Assembly: GCF_900100275.1 (NCBI RefSeq)
Contig: NZ_FNET01000002.1
Span: 610,890-674,889 of the forward strand
Length of the DNA stretch: 64,000 nt
Reading direction: 5' to 3'
Origin: Lentzea albidocapillata subsp. violacea
Lineage (GTDB): Bacteria > Actinomycetota > Actinomycetes > Mycobacteriales > Pseudonocardiaceae
Shown here: positions 7,711 through 21,287 of the stretch, piece after piece
How positions within the stretch are numbered: the stretch's first letter is position 1
Layout of the letters: every line of letters starts with the position of its first letter
Position numbers and translations under genes: made by a program
The notes under the pieces: generated by a model
The model's database searches: none
Told to the model about the DNA's origin: nothing
The model's input: the letters and a program-made list of their open reading frames with translations, nothing else

Positions 7711-9048
7711 ATGCGTTCATTCCGCTCACGCCTCGGTGCCGCCGGCCTAGCGCTGGCCGCCGCCGCGGCGACGTTGTCAGTCATGGCGCCTGCCGCGCAG
7801 GCCGCCTACCCGGCCGGGTTCAAGAGCGTCGGCTACATGCCGTCGTGGTCCGGCAACGTCAGCACGCTCCCGTACAACAAGCTGACGCACATCAACTACT
7901 CGTTCGTGCTGCCGAACTCCAACGGCACGCTCCAGGGCGTGCCGGATCCGGGCAAGCTGCAGCAGCTGGTGAGCCTCGGCCACCAGAACGGCGTCAAGGT
8001 CTCGATCGCGGTCGGTGGCTGGAACAACGGCAACGACGACAACTTCGAGATCCTCGCGGCCAGCGCCAACGGCCGCACGACGTTCGTCAACGCGCTGATC
8101 AACCTGGTCGGCCAGTACAACCTCGACGGCGTCGACATGGACTGGGAGTACCCGGATCCGGGCGTCGAGGGCGACAACTACACGCTGCTGATGCGCCAGC
8201 TGGGCGACCAGTTGCACAGCCGCGGCAAGCTGCTCACGGCCGCGGTCGTGAGTGAGGGCGGCACGGCGAACGGTGTGCAGCCCGCGGTGTTCGGCATCGT
8301 CGACTGGCTGAACATCATGGCCTACGACGGCGGCAGCCCGCACGCGAACTACGACTGGTCGATCGCGTCGGTCAACTTCTGGAAGAACCGCGGCCTTCCG
8401 GCCGGCAAGGCGGTTCTCGGCGTGCCGTTCTACAGCCGGCCGACCTACATCTCCTACCGCGACCTCGTCGCGCAGGACCCGGCCAACGCCAATCGCGACA
8501 GCTACAACGGCAACTCCTACAACGGTCTTCCGACGATCCGTCGCAAGACGCAGTGGGCGCTGACCAACGCGGGCGGCATCATGAACTGGGAGCTCTCCCA
8601 GGACACGACCGGCAGCACCAGCCTGCTCAACGCGATCTGGGAGACCGCCGGCGGCGGCAACCCCCAGCCTCCCACCGGCGGCACCATCACCGGTTTCGGC
8701 GGCAAGTGCGTCGACGTGGCCGGCGCGAACGCCACCAACGGCACGGCGGTGCAGGTCTACACCTGCAACGGCACCAACGCCCAGCAGTGGACTCGCGACG
8801 GCACCACGTTGCGCGCCTTGGGCAAGTGCCTCGACGCGTCCGGCACCGCCAACGGCGCGGTGACCCAGCTGTGGGACTGCACGGGTGCGGGCAACCAGCA
8901 GTGGACGGCCGAGGCCAACGGTCAGCTGCGCAACACGGCGTCAGGAAGATGTCTCGACGCCACCGGCAACAGTTCCGCCGACGGCACCAGGCTCCAGCTC
9001 TGGGACTGCGCCGGCACCGCCAACCAGCGGTGGACCATCAACGCCTGA
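7711..9048 (+). CDS. Secreted GH18 chitinase with C-terminal ricin-type CBM13
   Basis: The 445-residue precursor starts with a Sec signal (MRSFRSRLGAAGLALAAAAA then a hydrophobic stretch and an APAAQAAYP cleavage region). The catalytic barrel begins KSVGYMPSWSG, and the GH18 motif DGVDMDWEYPD is at residues 139-149, with Glu146 as the acid. After a Gly/Pro linker near residue 325 a ricin-type beta-trefoil follows, with repeats GKCVDVAGANATNG, GKCLDASG and GRCLDATGNS. It hydrolyses chitin outside the cell, and the lectin domain helps binding to polysaccharide. ATG 7711 was preferred over GTG 7675 because it opens directly on the signal peptide. The dre site implies repression by DasR until amino-sugar is present. 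Confidence 0.95.
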   Translation: MRSFRSRLGAAGLALAAAAATLSVMAPAAQAAYPAGFKSVGYMPSWSGNVSTLPYNKLTHINYSFVLPNSNGTLQGVPDPGKLQQLVSLGHQNGVKVSIAVGGWNNGNDDNFEILAASANGRTTFVNALINLVGQYNLDGVDMDWEYPDPGVEGDNYTLLMRQLGDQLHSRGKLLTAAVVSEGGTANGVQPAVFGIVDWLNIMAYDGGSPHANYDWSIASVNFWKNRGLPAGKAVLGVPFYSRPTYISYRDLVAQDPANANRDSYNGNSYNGLPTIRRKTQWALTNAGGIMNWELSQDTTGSTSLLNAIWETAGGGNPQPPTGGTITGFGGKCVDVAGANATNGTAVQVYTCNGTNAQQWTRDGTTLRALGKCLDASGTANGAVTQLWDCTGAGNQQWTAEANGQLRNTASGRCLDATGNSSADGTRLQLWDCAGTANQRWTINA

Positions 9049-9339
9049 TTTCAGGAACTTCAGGCCGATGACGCAGGCGATGATCCCGGTGAGGAACACG
9101 ATCTTCCACACGGAGACCGTCTCCTCGCCGGTGATCATCGCCCACGCCACGGTCAGGGCAGCACCGGTGCCGACCCACACGGCGTACGCGGTCCCGACCG
9201 GAATTCGTTTCATGCCAACGGAAAGCCCGACCATGCTCAACGTCGCGGCGATCACGAAGAGCACGTAGGACCCTTGGGACAACGCCGTCGCCCACACCGC
9301 TTCGAGCACGGCGCTGACCAGCAACACGGCCCAGTACAT
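8941..9339 (-). CDS. Small multidrug resistance (SMR) transporter subunit, second of pair
   Basis: A four-helix SMR protein beginning MYWAVLLVSAVLEAVWATAL, with the conserved Glu in helix 1 and the KRIPVGTAYAVWVG helix 3 signature. It has about 132 residues against a usual 105-110. The extra 25 or so residues arise because the frame stays open 108 bases into the 3' end of the convergent chitinase gene, ending in a Pro/Gly-rich tail. Its start overlaps the stop of the other SMR gene (TGATG), so the two are translationally coupled. The pair probably forms a heteromeric exporter of cations such as quaternary amines or guanidinium. Confidence 0.88.
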   Translation of the reverse strand: MYWAVLLVSAVLEAVWATALSQGSYVLFVIAATLSMVGLSVGMKRIPVGTAYAVWVGTGAALTVAWAMITGEETVSVWKIVFLTGIIACVIGLKFLKSGVDGPPLVGGAGAVPELEPGAVGGTVAGGVETSS

Positions 9340-9653
9340 CAGCTCACCACCTTCAGGCCCGCGACGCAGCCGATCAACGCGACGAGCAGCAACGCCCTGG
9401 CCACCCCGAGCTTCTCCTCACCGCGCAGCACCGCGACGAGCACCGTGAGCACGGCTCCCACGCCGACCCACACCGCGTACGCCGTGCCGACCGGAATTCC
9501 CCGCATCGCCCACGCGAGCCCGACGACGCTCAGCGTCATCGACACGGCGAACACCACCACCGGCCACGGCCGGCGGAAACCCTTCGACGCCGCGAGCGCC
9601 GTGGCCCACACGGCCTCCAGCACCCCGGAGACCACCAGCACAACCCAGTACAT
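9339..9653 (-). CDS. SMR transporter subunit, first of pair
   Basis: A 104-residue protein with four hydrophobic helices. MYWVVLVVSGVLEAVWATAL carries the membrane-embedded Glu, and WAMRGIPVGTAYAVWVGVGA is the helix 2-3 signature shared by SugE/Gdx and paired SMRs. The ATG at 9653 directly abuts a 16-bp palindrome, leaving no room for a ribosome-binding site, which suggests a leaderless transcript. Divergent from the 5'-nucleotidase. No guanidine riboswitch fits in the 51-base gap, so regulation is more likely by a protein on the palindrome. Confidence 0.9.
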   Translation of the reverse strand: MYWVVLVVSGVLEAVWATALAASKGFRRPWPVVVFAVSMTLSVVGLAWAMRGIPVGTAYAVWVGVGAVLTVLVAVLRGEEKLGVARALLLVALIGCVAGLKVVS

Positions 9654-9669
9654 TGGTACGACCGTACCA
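9654..9669. promoter_or_regulatory. Operator-like palindrome at the SMR start
   Basis: TGGTACG (9654-9660) and CGTACCA (9663-9669) are perfect inverted arms around AC. The palindrome touches the SMR start codon and lies 36 bases before the divergent 5'-nucleotidase start, so it may control both. No regulator gene is adjacent. Confidence 0.6.
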
Positions 9670-9704
9670 GAAAAGCATCGATCGGGCGGCTACGATCACG
9701 TGAT

Positions 9705-10595
9705 GTGGCTCCCAGCCTGGAAAACCTGCTGGTCATAGGCGTCGCGTCCAGCGCCCTGTTCGACCTGACGGAGTCCGGCGCCGTCTTCACGGCCGAGGGC
9801 GAACAGGCCTACCGCGCCTACCAGGAAGCGCACCTCGACGAACCGTTCGCTCCGGGAGTCGCGTTCCCGTTCCTCCGCCGGCTGCTGCGACTCAACTCGC
9901 TGGGCCCGCTGGTCGAGGTGGTCGTGCTGTCGCGCAACTCCCCCGACACGGGCCTGCGCATCCTGAGGTCGGCAGCGCACCACGGCCTCGGGATCACCCG
10001 CGCGATCTTCACCGAGGGCCGCGCGGCGCACGAGTTCATGCCGGCCCTGAACATGTCACTCTTCTTGTCCGCCAACGAGAAGGACGTCCGCAGGGCGACG
10101 GCGGCCGGACTCCCCGCGGGCCAGGTGCTCAAGTCGTCGTTCCGCGACGACGACGATCCGGCGCTGCGGATCGCGTTCGACTTCGACGGCGTGCTCGCCG
10201 ACGACGCGTCCGAACGGATCTACCAGAGCGGTGGCCTCGACCGGTTCCAGCAGCACGAGTCCACGAACGTGGTCACACCACTGGATCCCGGTCCACTGCG
10301 GAACTTCCTCGCGGGCGTGAACCGGATCCAGCGGCAGGCCGAGGACCGCATCCGGGTCTCGGTCGTGACCGCCCGGTCCGCCCCGGCGCACGAGCGCGCG
10401 ATCAACAGCCTCAAGGCCTGGGGCCTGACGGTGAACGACGCGTTCTTCCTGGGAGGGTTGAAGAAGGCGCCGATCCTGGACGTGCTCCGGCCGCACATCT
10501 TCTTCGACGACCAGCGCGGGCACCTGATCGAGAGCGTGCCGTGCGTGCACGTGCCGTTCGGCGTCTCGAACGAGAAGAGCCCGGCCACCGAGTGA
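9705..10595 (+). CDS. Cytosolic 5'-nucleotidase, cN-I-like family
   Basis: A 296-residue protein matching the 5_nucleotid (cN-I-like) family in its whole layout. It opens with LVIGVASSALFDLTESG, then LVEVVVLSRNSPDTGLRI and LNMSLFLSANEKDVRRA. A HAD-type catalytic DFDGVLADD follows near residue 163, and the C-terminal half includes SVVTARSAPAHERAI and IFFDDQRGHL. Family members remove phosphate from nucleoside monophosphates. GTG 9705 is the start that begins the conserved region. A terminator hairpin overlaps its stop codon. Confidence 0.85.
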   Translation: MAPSLENLLVIGVASSALFDLTESGAVFTAEGEQAYRAYQEAHLDEPFAPGVAFPFLRRLLRLNSLGPLVEVVVLSRNSPDTGLRILRSAAHHGLGITRAIFTEGRAAHEFMPALNMSLFLSANEKDVRRATAAGLPAGQVLKSSFRDDDDPALRIAFDFDGVLADDASERIYQSGGLDRFQQHESTNVVTPLDPGPLRNFLAGVNRIQRQAEDRIRVSVVTARSAPAHERAINSLKAWGLTVNDAFFLGGLKKAPILDVLRPHIFFDDQRGHLIESVPCVHVPFGVSNEKSPATE

Positions 10596-10603
10596 CCGGG
10601 CTC
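10577..10603. terminator. Bidirectional terminator between 5'-nucleotidase and carboxylase
   Basis: Stem GAGCCCGG (10577-10584) with CCGGGCTC (10596-10603) and an 11-base loop. The nucleotidase stop codon lies inside the loop, and the convergent carboxylase gene ends 17 bases further on. There is no long T-run, as is common in high-GC actinomycetes. Confidence 0.6.
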
Positions 10604-10619
10604 CTCCTCCGAACAGGAA

Positions 10620-16085
<5,466 letters not shown>

Positions 16086-16317
16086 CGACTTCTCTCCTCG
16101 CGGACAGACAACCTCAGCGGCAGTCGCCGCCCAATCGATGTACACACTCTCGTCTACTACCCGGTAACAAAACCGCTGGAGCGGAACGAGTTGAGCAGCG
16201 TGCTTTGTATGAAACCAACAAGGCACCAGGTCCTCGGCATAGCTTCACTTGAGCCCGTGTCCCAACTCACGACCAGGGGTGTCGGCGCCGTCACAGAGGT
16301 GTTCTGACGGAAAGAAC
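16086..16317. other. Non-coding leader upstream of the carboxylase
   Basis: About 230 bases between the carboxylase TTG and the LysM terminator. It should contain the minus-strand carboxylase promoter. A GAGGAGAG ribosome-binding site is visible next to the TTG; no clear operator palindrome or RNA structure was recognised in the rest. Confidence 0.5.
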
Positions 16318-16357
16318 GCGGGTCCTCCCCCCTTGTCCGCGTCGAGGGAGGACCCGC
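16318..16357 (-). terminator. Terminator of the LysM gene
   Basis: Perfect 12-bp stem: GCGGGTCCTCCC (16318-16329) with GGGAGGACCCGC (16346-16357), 16-base loop. It starts five bases past the LysM stop codon on the minus strand and is followed by CGTTCTTTCC. Confidence 0.8.
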
Positions 16358-16362
16358 CGGGT

Positions 16363-16854
16363 TCAGGACTGCGGAATCCGGATCACGGTCCCGGGCGTGA
16401 TCACGTTGGGGTCCGTGATGACGTCCGGGTTGGCCCGCACCAGGCGCGGATAGAGGTTGCCGGCGCCGTAGAACTGCGTCGCGATCCCCCACAGCGTGTC
16501 ACCGGGCTTGATCTCGTACTCCTGGTAGACCCGGTAGCCGGGCACGATCAGCGGCCCGTACACGACCGGCACGATGATCTTGTCGAGCTCGGCGCCGTCC
16601 TTGGGCGACACCCAGAACACCTCGACGAAGAGCCGGTCGAGCGCGAACGACGCACCCGACACGTCGGCCTGCACCTGGAACTGGCCGTGCCCGCCGATCC
16701 CGTCCCCGGCCATGAACGCGCCCACGACCTCGTCGTGACCCTCGTGGATGCGGTAGTTGAACTGCGCCTCGAACGCGCCGCCCGCGGTACCGGCGATGTG
16801 CACGAGGCTCCCGACCAGGCCCTGCGGCCGGGGCTGCTGGATGTCGATGGACAT
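16363..16854 (-). CDS. LysM-domain protein with Gmad2-like N-terminal domain
   Basis: 163 residues without a recognisable signal peptide. The first 100 or so residues form a beta-rich region (VHIAGTAGGAFEAQFNYRIH, then GHGQFQVQADV and RLFVEVFWVSPKDG) that looks like an Ig-type fold of the Gmad2 class. A C-terminal LysM domain runs YEIKPGDTLWGIATQFYGAG through NLYPRLVRANPDVI to PGTVIRIPQ. LysM binds N-acetylglucosamine polymers such as peptidoglycan. ATG 16854 is preceded by GGAGGAAGGGG. It stands alone between tRNA-Tyr and its own terminator. Without a signal, export is not evident; intracellular LysM proteins also occur. Confidence 0.85.
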   Translation of the reverse strand: MSIDIQQPRPQGLVGSLVHIAGTAGGAFEAQFNYRIHEGHDEVVGAFMAGDGIGGHGQFQVQADVSGASFALDRLFVEVFWVSPKDGAELDKIIVPVVYGPLIVPGYRVYQEYEIKPGDTLWGIATQFYGAGNLYPRLVRANPDVITDPNVITPGTVIRIPQS

Positions 16855-16934
16855 GTTTCCCCTTCCTCCACCAGTTAGGTCGCGGGGAGGAAGGGGTGCG
16901 TTGCCGGGGTTCACCCCGGTGGCGCAACGGCCGG

Positions 16935-17015
16935 TGGTGGAGGTCGGAGTCGAACCGACTCTGCGCGGGGCTCCCGTTTTACAGACGGGCGGGGCTCCAC
17001 AGCCCCATCTCCACC
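16935..17015 (-). tRNA. tRNA-Tyr (GUA)
   Basis: An 81-base class II tRNA on the minus strand. Acceptor arms GGTGGAG and CTCCACC pair. The anticodon stem CCCGT/ACGGG encloses loop CTGTAAA, giving anticodon GUA. A long variable arm follows (as bacterial tyrosine tRNAs have), then T-arm GTCGG-TTCGACT-CCGAC. The 3' CCA is not encoded (next bases read CCG). Confidence 0.95.
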
Positions 17016-17019
17016 ATTG

Positions 17020-17039
17020 TTCGAGCACTTTTCGAGCAC
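17020..17039. repeat. Direct repeat TTCGAGCAC x2 next to tRNA-Tyr
   Basis: TTCGAGCAC occurs at 17020-17028 and 17031-17039, two bases apart, on the 5' side of the tRNA. It may be part of the tRNA promoter region or a leftover recombination site; no integrase gene is present nearby. Confidence 0.5.
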
Positions 17040-17042
17040 ACG

Positions 17043-17081
17043 AAAAAGCCGCCCTCACCCGTTCTCACGGTGAGGGCGGCT
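17043..17081 (-). terminator. Strong minus-strand intrinsic terminator upstream of tRNA-Tyr
   Basis: A 13-bp perfect stem (17047-17059 with 17069-17081, GCCGCCCTCACC/GGTGAGGGCGGC) with a nine-base loop. A run of five As on its left gives a five-U tract on the minus strand. It is oriented to stop minus-strand transcription entering from the right, although no minus-strand gene is recognised there. Confidence 0.8.
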
Positions 17082-17085
17082 CTCG

Positions 17086-17330
17086 ACGTCAGCGAGGCCT
17101 TACGGCGTCACGACGGAGAGCCTGAGCTGGGCGGATAGCTGCGATAGCGGCGCATGCGGGCTACCTTGCCGGAGCGTCCGCGCGACGGTCAACCATTTAT
17201 CTCGGCATTCGCAGGAAACGGGGTCACGCGGCGGAGCGATATCCAGGCGTGAAGGTCGTGGGGCGTGCTCGTGACCGGCATGGAGGTGCCGCGGGAGTTC
17301 ATCCCGGCCGTCACCGGGTAGCCACCTCGC
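17086..17330. other. Gene-free stretch right of the orphan terminator
   Basis: No gene is recognised here on either strand, although the minus-strand terminator at 17043-17081 implies one once entered from this side. A minus-strand frame ending at 17100 (TAA) opens into the DUF4383 gene but does not look like coding sequence. Confidence 0.4.
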
Positions 17331-17759
17331 ATGCGACCAGTACAGACGGCGGCCTCGGTGGTCGGCGCGGCGTTCCTGCTCGTCGGTGTGCTCGGCTTCA
17401 TCCCGGGCGTCACCACGCACTACGACGAGCTGAGCTTCGCCGGCCACTCGGGCGCCCTGTTGTTCGGCCTCTTCGCCGTGTCCGTGCTGCACAACCTCGT
17501 GCACCTGCTGTTCGGGATCCTCGGCCTGCTGGCGGCGAAGCGCACCCAGTTCGCCCGCGCGTTCCTGGTGGTGGGCGGAGGCGTCTACGTGCTGCTGTGG
17601 GTGTACGGCTCGGCCATCGGCGAACACACCCGCGCGAACTTCCTGCCCGTCAACACGGCCGACAACTGGCTGCACCTCGGCCTCGGCGCGGGCATGATCG
17701 GGCTCGGCATCGCGACGACCGCGATCGAACGCGCGCGCAGCGACTCGCCCGTCAACTGA
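17331..17759 (+). CDS. DUF4383 four-helix membrane protein
   Basis: 142 residues with four hydrophobic helices: AASVVGAAFLLVGVLGFIPG, LLFGLFAVSVLHNLVHLLFG, FLVVGGGVYVLLWVYGS and LHLGLGAGMIGLGIATTAI. The GHSGALLFGLF...VLHNLVHLLFGILGL segment and the NTADNWLHLGLG segment near the end are the recognisable DUF4383 signatures. Function is unknown; these proteins are common in actinomycete membranes. Convergent with the Ppm synthase gene, with a shared terminator between them. Confidence 0.88.
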   Translation: MRPVQTAASVVGAAFLLVGVLGFIPGVTTHYDELSFAGHSGALLFGLFAVSVLHNLVHLLFGILGLLAAKRTQFARAFLVVGGGVYVLLWVYGSAIGEHTRANFLPVNTADNWLHLGLGAGMIGLGIATTAIERARSDSPVN

Positions 17760-17770
17760 GACCCGTGACG

Positions 17771-17803
17771 ACTTCGGACCGTCCACAACGGACGGTCCGA
17801 AGT
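17771..17803. terminator. Bidirectional terminator
   Basis: A 14-bp perfect stem ACTTCGGACCGTCC (17771-17784) with its complement at 17790-17803 and a five-base loop ACAAC, between the stops of the convergent DUF4383 and Ppm synthase genes. Confidence 0.85.
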
Positions 17804-17813
17804 GGCCGCGCGA

Positions 17814-18581
17814 CTACTTCCTCTTGCCGGTGAACAGGTCCTTGACCTGGTTGCCGCGGCGGCGCAGGCCCCACTTCGTCACGCGGATCAGTGCCTCGCG
17901 GACGATGTTGCCGCTCATCTTCGACTCGCCGAACTCGCGCTCGAGGAACGTGATCGGCACCTCGCGCACCCGGAAGCCCAGCTCCAGCGTCCGCCACAGC
18001 AGGTCGATCTGGAAGCAGTACCCGGCCGACGCGACCGAGGCGAGGTTCAGCTTGCGCAGGGTGTCCGCGCGGAACGCGCGGTAGCCACCCGTCATGTCGC
18101 GGATGTTCGCGCCCAGCGCGAGCCGCGAGTACAGCGAGCCGCCCAGCGACAGGAACTTGCGCTGCGCGGGCCAGTTCACGACCTCGCCGCCCGGCACCCA
18201 GCGCGAGCCCAGCACCAGGTCTGCCTTCGGCAGCGCGTCGAGCAGCCGGTGCAGCTGCTCCGGGGCGTGTGAGCCGTCGGCGTCCATCTCGCAGATGACG
18301 CCGTACTCGCGGTCGAGCGCCCACTGGAAACCCGCGACGTACGCGGCGCCCAGCCCGGCCTTCTCGGTGCGGTGCATCACGTGGACGCGGTCGTCGGCGG
18401 CCGCCATCTCGTCGGCGAGCTGGCCGGTGCCATCGGGGCTGCCGTCGTCGACCACCAGCACGTGCACGTCGGGCAGTGCCGTGTGCAGCCTCTTGACGAT
18501 CTTTCCGATGTTGTCCCGCTCGTTGTACGTCGGGATCACCACCAGCACCTGCCCGAGTTCCTGGTCAGGCTGCTGCGCCAT
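17814..18581 (-). CDS. Polyprenol monophosphomannose synthase (GT2)
   Basis: A 255-residue GT-A glycosyltransferase beginning [20 protein letters not shown], with [19 protein letters not shown] and the metal-binding [12 protein letters not shown]. It ends in a basic tail without a transmembrane helix, as in the DPM1/Ppm1 catalytic domain. It moves mannose from GDP-mannose to polyprenyl phosphate, providing the donor for protein and lipoglycan mannosylation. Its start overlaps the lnt stop by 17 bases. In mycobacteria the two activities are fused in one protein (Ppm1), so the overlap here is the split version of that pair. Confidence 0.93.
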   Translation of the reverse strand: MAQQPDQELGQVLVVIPTYNERDNIGKIVKRLHTALPDVHVLVVDDGSPDGTGQLADEMAAADDRVHVMHRTEKAGLGAAYVAGFQWALDREYGVICEMDADGSHAPEQLHRLLDALPKADLVLGSRWVPGGEVVNWPAQRKFLSLGGSLYSRLALGANIRDMTGGYRAFRADTLRKLNLASVASAGYCFQIDLLWRTLELGFRVREVPITFLEREFGESKMSGNIVREALIRVTKWGLRRRGNQVKDLFTGKRK

Positions 18582-20142
18582 TCGAGTCCTTCCGTCGTCG
18601 GGTGAAGCCCAGCGCCAACGCCGCGAGGCCCGCAGCGGTCATCACCCACTCGGGCCAGGCTCCTAGCCAAGTCGCCAGAGTAGTCTGCGAGCGCAGCGGC
18701 AGTGTCGCGACCAGGGCACCAGGCTCGAAAAGCCCAGTCTTCCGAGTGACGGAACCATCGGGTTCGACGATCGCGCTGACCCCCGACGTGGCCGCCACGA
18801 CCACGGCCCGGCCGTGCTCCACCGCCCGCAGTCTGGACATGGAAAGCTGCTGGTAGGTCATCTCCGTGTACCCGAACGTGGCGTTGTTCGTCGGGATCGC
18901 GATGATCGTCGCGCCGGCCGTCACGGAGTCGCGGACCACTGAGTCGAACGCCACTTCGTAACATGTGTCAAGTGCGACCTTCGCGGGCCCCATGACAAAA
19001 CCCTCCGGGTCCGTGCCGGGCTGGAACACGCCCGCCCGATCCACCTCGGAGGCGAACAGCCGGAAGAACGACCGCATCGGCATCGTCTCGCCGAACGGCT
19101 GCAGCTTGCGCTTGGTGTAGGTGTCCGTGGGCCCCTTGCCGGGCTCCCACAGCACCACGGTGTTGCGCGGCAGCCCGTCGTTCTTGTCGAGGATCACGGC
19201 ACCCACCGCGATCGGCGCCCTGATCGCGTCGGCGGCCGCGTCGAGCACCGCGGCGGCGTCCGGGTTGCGGAACGGGTCGATGTCCGACGAGTTCTCCGGC
19301 CAGATCACGATGTCGGGCTGTTTCTCCCGGCCCGCGGCGACGTCGGCGGCCAGTTGCAGGGTGCGCTTGGCGTGGTTGTCGAGCACGGCCCGGCGCTGCG
19401 CGTTGAAGTCGAGCCCGGCGCGCGGCACGTTGCCCTGGATCGCGGCGACGGTGACGGTCCCCGCGGAGGCATCTACCCCCACGGGTACCACCAGCCCTAC
19501 CCCCAGCGGCACGACGACCAGCGGGGCGGCGAGCCTCCAGTTCTTCGTGAGCCAGAACAGCCCGAAGCCGGTCAGCACCACCGCGAACGTCACCAGCGGC
19601 GCGCCACCCAGCGACGCGAGCGGCAGGAACCAGCCCTCCGGCTGCCCGAACGCGATCTTGCCCCAGGTGAAGCCGCCGAACGGCACCACGCCACGCAGCG
19701 CCTCGTCCGCCACCCACAGGCACGCGGCCCAGAGCGGCCACCCCGGCACGCGCGAGGCGAACGCCATCGCGGCGGTGCCGATCGAGATCATCAGGGCGCA
19801 CGCCAGCGCCAGCGGCAGCCAGGCGACCAGCCCGACGAACTCACCGGTCCACCGCAGCAGCGGCACCATGAACCCGAGCCCGAACAGCAGCCCGTACCCG
19901 AAGCCGGCCCGCGCACGCCGTTCGTAGATGACATACGCGAGGAGCGCGAAGCCGACCGGCGCGAGGAACCACAGCGGACGCGGCGGAAAGCTCAGGTAGA
20001 CCAGCGCGCCGCCGGCGACGGCGAGTGCCATGCGCGACAACACCGGACGGCTCACTCTTCGCCTGCGCGCGGGCAGTTCCGGCGATTCCGGCGCGATGGG
20101 GGGTGCGACCACCCGGTCAGCGTACGAGCCCTGGATGTACAC
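18565..20142 (-). CDS. lnt: Apolipoprotein N-acyltransferase
   Basis: 525 residues: several N-terminal membrane helices (for example [24 protein letters not shown] and [14 protein letters not shown] regions), then a periplasmic nitrilase-like domain. The catalytic triad can be placed: Glu283 ([13 protein letters not shown]), Lys344 ([11 protein letters not shown]) and Cys394 (DTCYEVAF). A final C-terminal helix follows. Lnt adds the third acyl chain to the N-terminal Cys of lipoproteins. The start at ATG 20142 is uncertain; the first 25 or so residues are polar and a later start is possible. Overlaps the downstream Ppm synthase gene by 17 bases. Confidence 0.93.
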   Translation of the reverse strand: MYIQGSYADRVVAPPIAPESPELPARRRRVSRPVLSRMALAVAGGALVYLSFPPRPLWFLAPVGFALLAYVIYERRARAGFGYGLLFGLGFMVPLLRWTGEFVGLVAWLPLALACALMISIGTAAMAFASRVPGWPLWAACLWVADEALRGVVPFGGFTWGKIAFGQPEGWFLPLASLGGAPLVTFAVVLTGFGLFWLTKNWRLAAPLVVVPLGVGLVVPVGVDASAGTVTVAAIQGNVPRAGLDFNAQRRAVLDNHAKRTLQLAADVAAGREKQPDIVIWPENSSDIDPFRNPDAAAVLDAAADAIRAPIAVGAVILDKNDGLPRNTVVLWEPGKGPTDTYTKRKLQPFGETMPMRSFFRLFASEVDRAGVFQPGTDPEGFVMGPAKVALDTCYEVAFDSVVRDSVTAGATIIAIPTNNATFGYTEMTYQQLSMSRLRAVEHGRAVVVAATSGVSAIVEPDGSVTRKTGLFEPGALVATLPLRSQTTLATWLGAWPEWVMTAAGLAALALGFTRRRKDSNGAAA

Positions 20143-20376
20143 AGGCCGTATGACCTACGTCGATCTCGGGTGGAGCGGCCGGCCACGGACGGTTCGGCGG
20201 TGGACAGCCGAAGGGCCGAACCCGCGTTGAGCGGAACGGCCGATGGCTTGTGCAACACCGGCGAAGGCAGGTAACGATCCTTCACGCGTGGCCCCTTGAC
20301 CGAGGCGGAAAAGGTCGGCAAGCGCAAGCTTCGTTCCCTGTTTCGGTAGGGTTCGGGCTAAATCAGGAGGTGACGG

Positions 20377-20982
20377 ATGCCCCGTCCAAGCGTGGAAGCC
20401 GAACGCAAGGCGCAGATCCTCGCGTCCACCTGCAAGGTGATCGCGGCTGAGGGCTTCCGCCACCTCCGGGTGTCCGACGTGGCCAAGGACGCCGGCGTGT
20501 CCGGCGGCACGGTCCACTACTACTTCGAGACCAAGCGCGAACTCACCGACGCGGCCTTCGAGCACTGCTTCGAGGTCTCGGTGGCCCGCCGCCGCTGGAT
20601 CCTCGAGTCCGACGAGCCGCCGCTCTCGCGCCTGCGCATGGTGGTCGAGTCGTACCTCCCCGAGGGGGCCGAGACCGTCGAGGCGTGGAAGGTCTGGGCC
20701 GAACTCTGGGTCGAGGCCATCCGCAACCCCGAGTTGCAGGAGCTCAACGAGCGCTTCTACGGCGAGTGGCGCGACATCGTGGCGAGCATCTTCCGCGACG
20801 GCCAGGCGTCCGGCGACATCCACCTGTCCGGCGACCCGCTCGAACTGGCGAACATGATGGTCAGCATGCTCGACGGCCTCGCGCTCCAGGTGCTCGCGGG
20901 CTCGCGGGCCATGACGGTAGACGCCATGCGCACCACCTGCCTCAGGTTCGTCGACCAGCTCTCGACCGCCAACGTCGGATAA
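20377..20982 (+). CDS. TetR/AcrR-family regulator (BetI-like C-terminus)
   Basis: 201 residues. The N-terminal HTH runs KAQILASTCKVIAAEGFRHL then VSDVAKDAGVSGGTVHYYFE with K and L of the TetR signature. The ligand domain has WAELWVEAIRNPELQELNER, typical of the BetI/TetR_C_6 group. An excellent Shine-Dalgarno (AGGAGGTGA) lies seven bases before the ATG. It stands between lnt (divergent) and PspC (same strand, 110 bases downstream). The target and ligand are not evident. Confidence 0.9.
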   Translation: MPRPSVEAERKAQILASTCKVIAAEGFRHLRVSDVAKDAGVSGGTVHYYFETKRELTDAAFEHCFEVSVARRRWILESDEPPLSRLRMVVESYLPEGAETVEAWKVWAELWVEAIRNPELQELNERFYGEWRDIVASIFRDGQASGDIHLSGDPLELANMMVSMLDGLALQVLAGSRAMTVDAMRTTCLRFVDQLSTANVG

Positions 20983-21092
20983 CCCCACGCTGTTGCAGTG
21001 CGGACCCCTGGCATCGCGTGACGTGCCTCATCCGGGTCAAACCAGGGTTCGTCCCGATGCGAGAGACCGCCGATAGTGGGCATCCTGGGTCT

Positions 21093-21287
21093 ATGACCAC
21101 GACAGTTGCTTTGAGCAGGCCCAGGACCAACCGGATGATCGCGGGTGTCTGCGCGGGGCTCGCCCAGCGCTGGGGAATGAAGGCACGCACCGTGCGCCTT
21201 CTGTTCCTGCTGTCCTGCCTTCTGCCCGGACCGCAGTTCGTCGTCTACCTCGTGCTCTGGGTGATGCTGCCCGACCGCGGCTACTGA
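21093..21287 (+). CDS. PspC-domain small membrane protein
   Basis: A 64-residue protein almost wholly composed of one PspC domain. It reads LSRPRTNRMIAGVCAGLAQR, then WGMKARTVRLLF and one hydrophobic helix (LLSCLLPGPQFVVYLVLWVM) ending LPDRGY. PspC proteins take part in envelope stress responses. The start is the only ATG matching the domain; a longer in-frame reading from 20685 is the shadow of the TetR gene. Its 3' end overlaps the convergent 183-residue gene by seven bases. Confidence 0.9.
   Translation: MTTTVALSRPRTNRMIAGVCAGLAQRWGMKARTVRLLFLLSCLLPGPQFVVYLVLWVMLPDRGY

Noticed and set aside
9654..9704. Guanidine (ykkC) riboswitch before the SMR pair
   Set aside because: Only 51 bases separate the divergent genes and the start codon touches a palindrome, leaving no room for the aptamer.
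16935..17015. tRNA-Thr reading (UGU) of the tRNA
   Set aside because: Correct placement of the seven-base loop CTGTAAA gives anticodon GUA, and the long variable arm fits tRNA-Tyr.
16363..17058. Longer 231-residue form of the LysM protein
   Set aside because: The extension reads through the tRNA gene; a good ribosome site precedes ATG 16854.
17100..17786. Minus-strand 228-residue frame that could explain the orphan terminator
   Set aside because: It is antisense to the DUF4383 gene with no recognisable domain; not supported as a gene.
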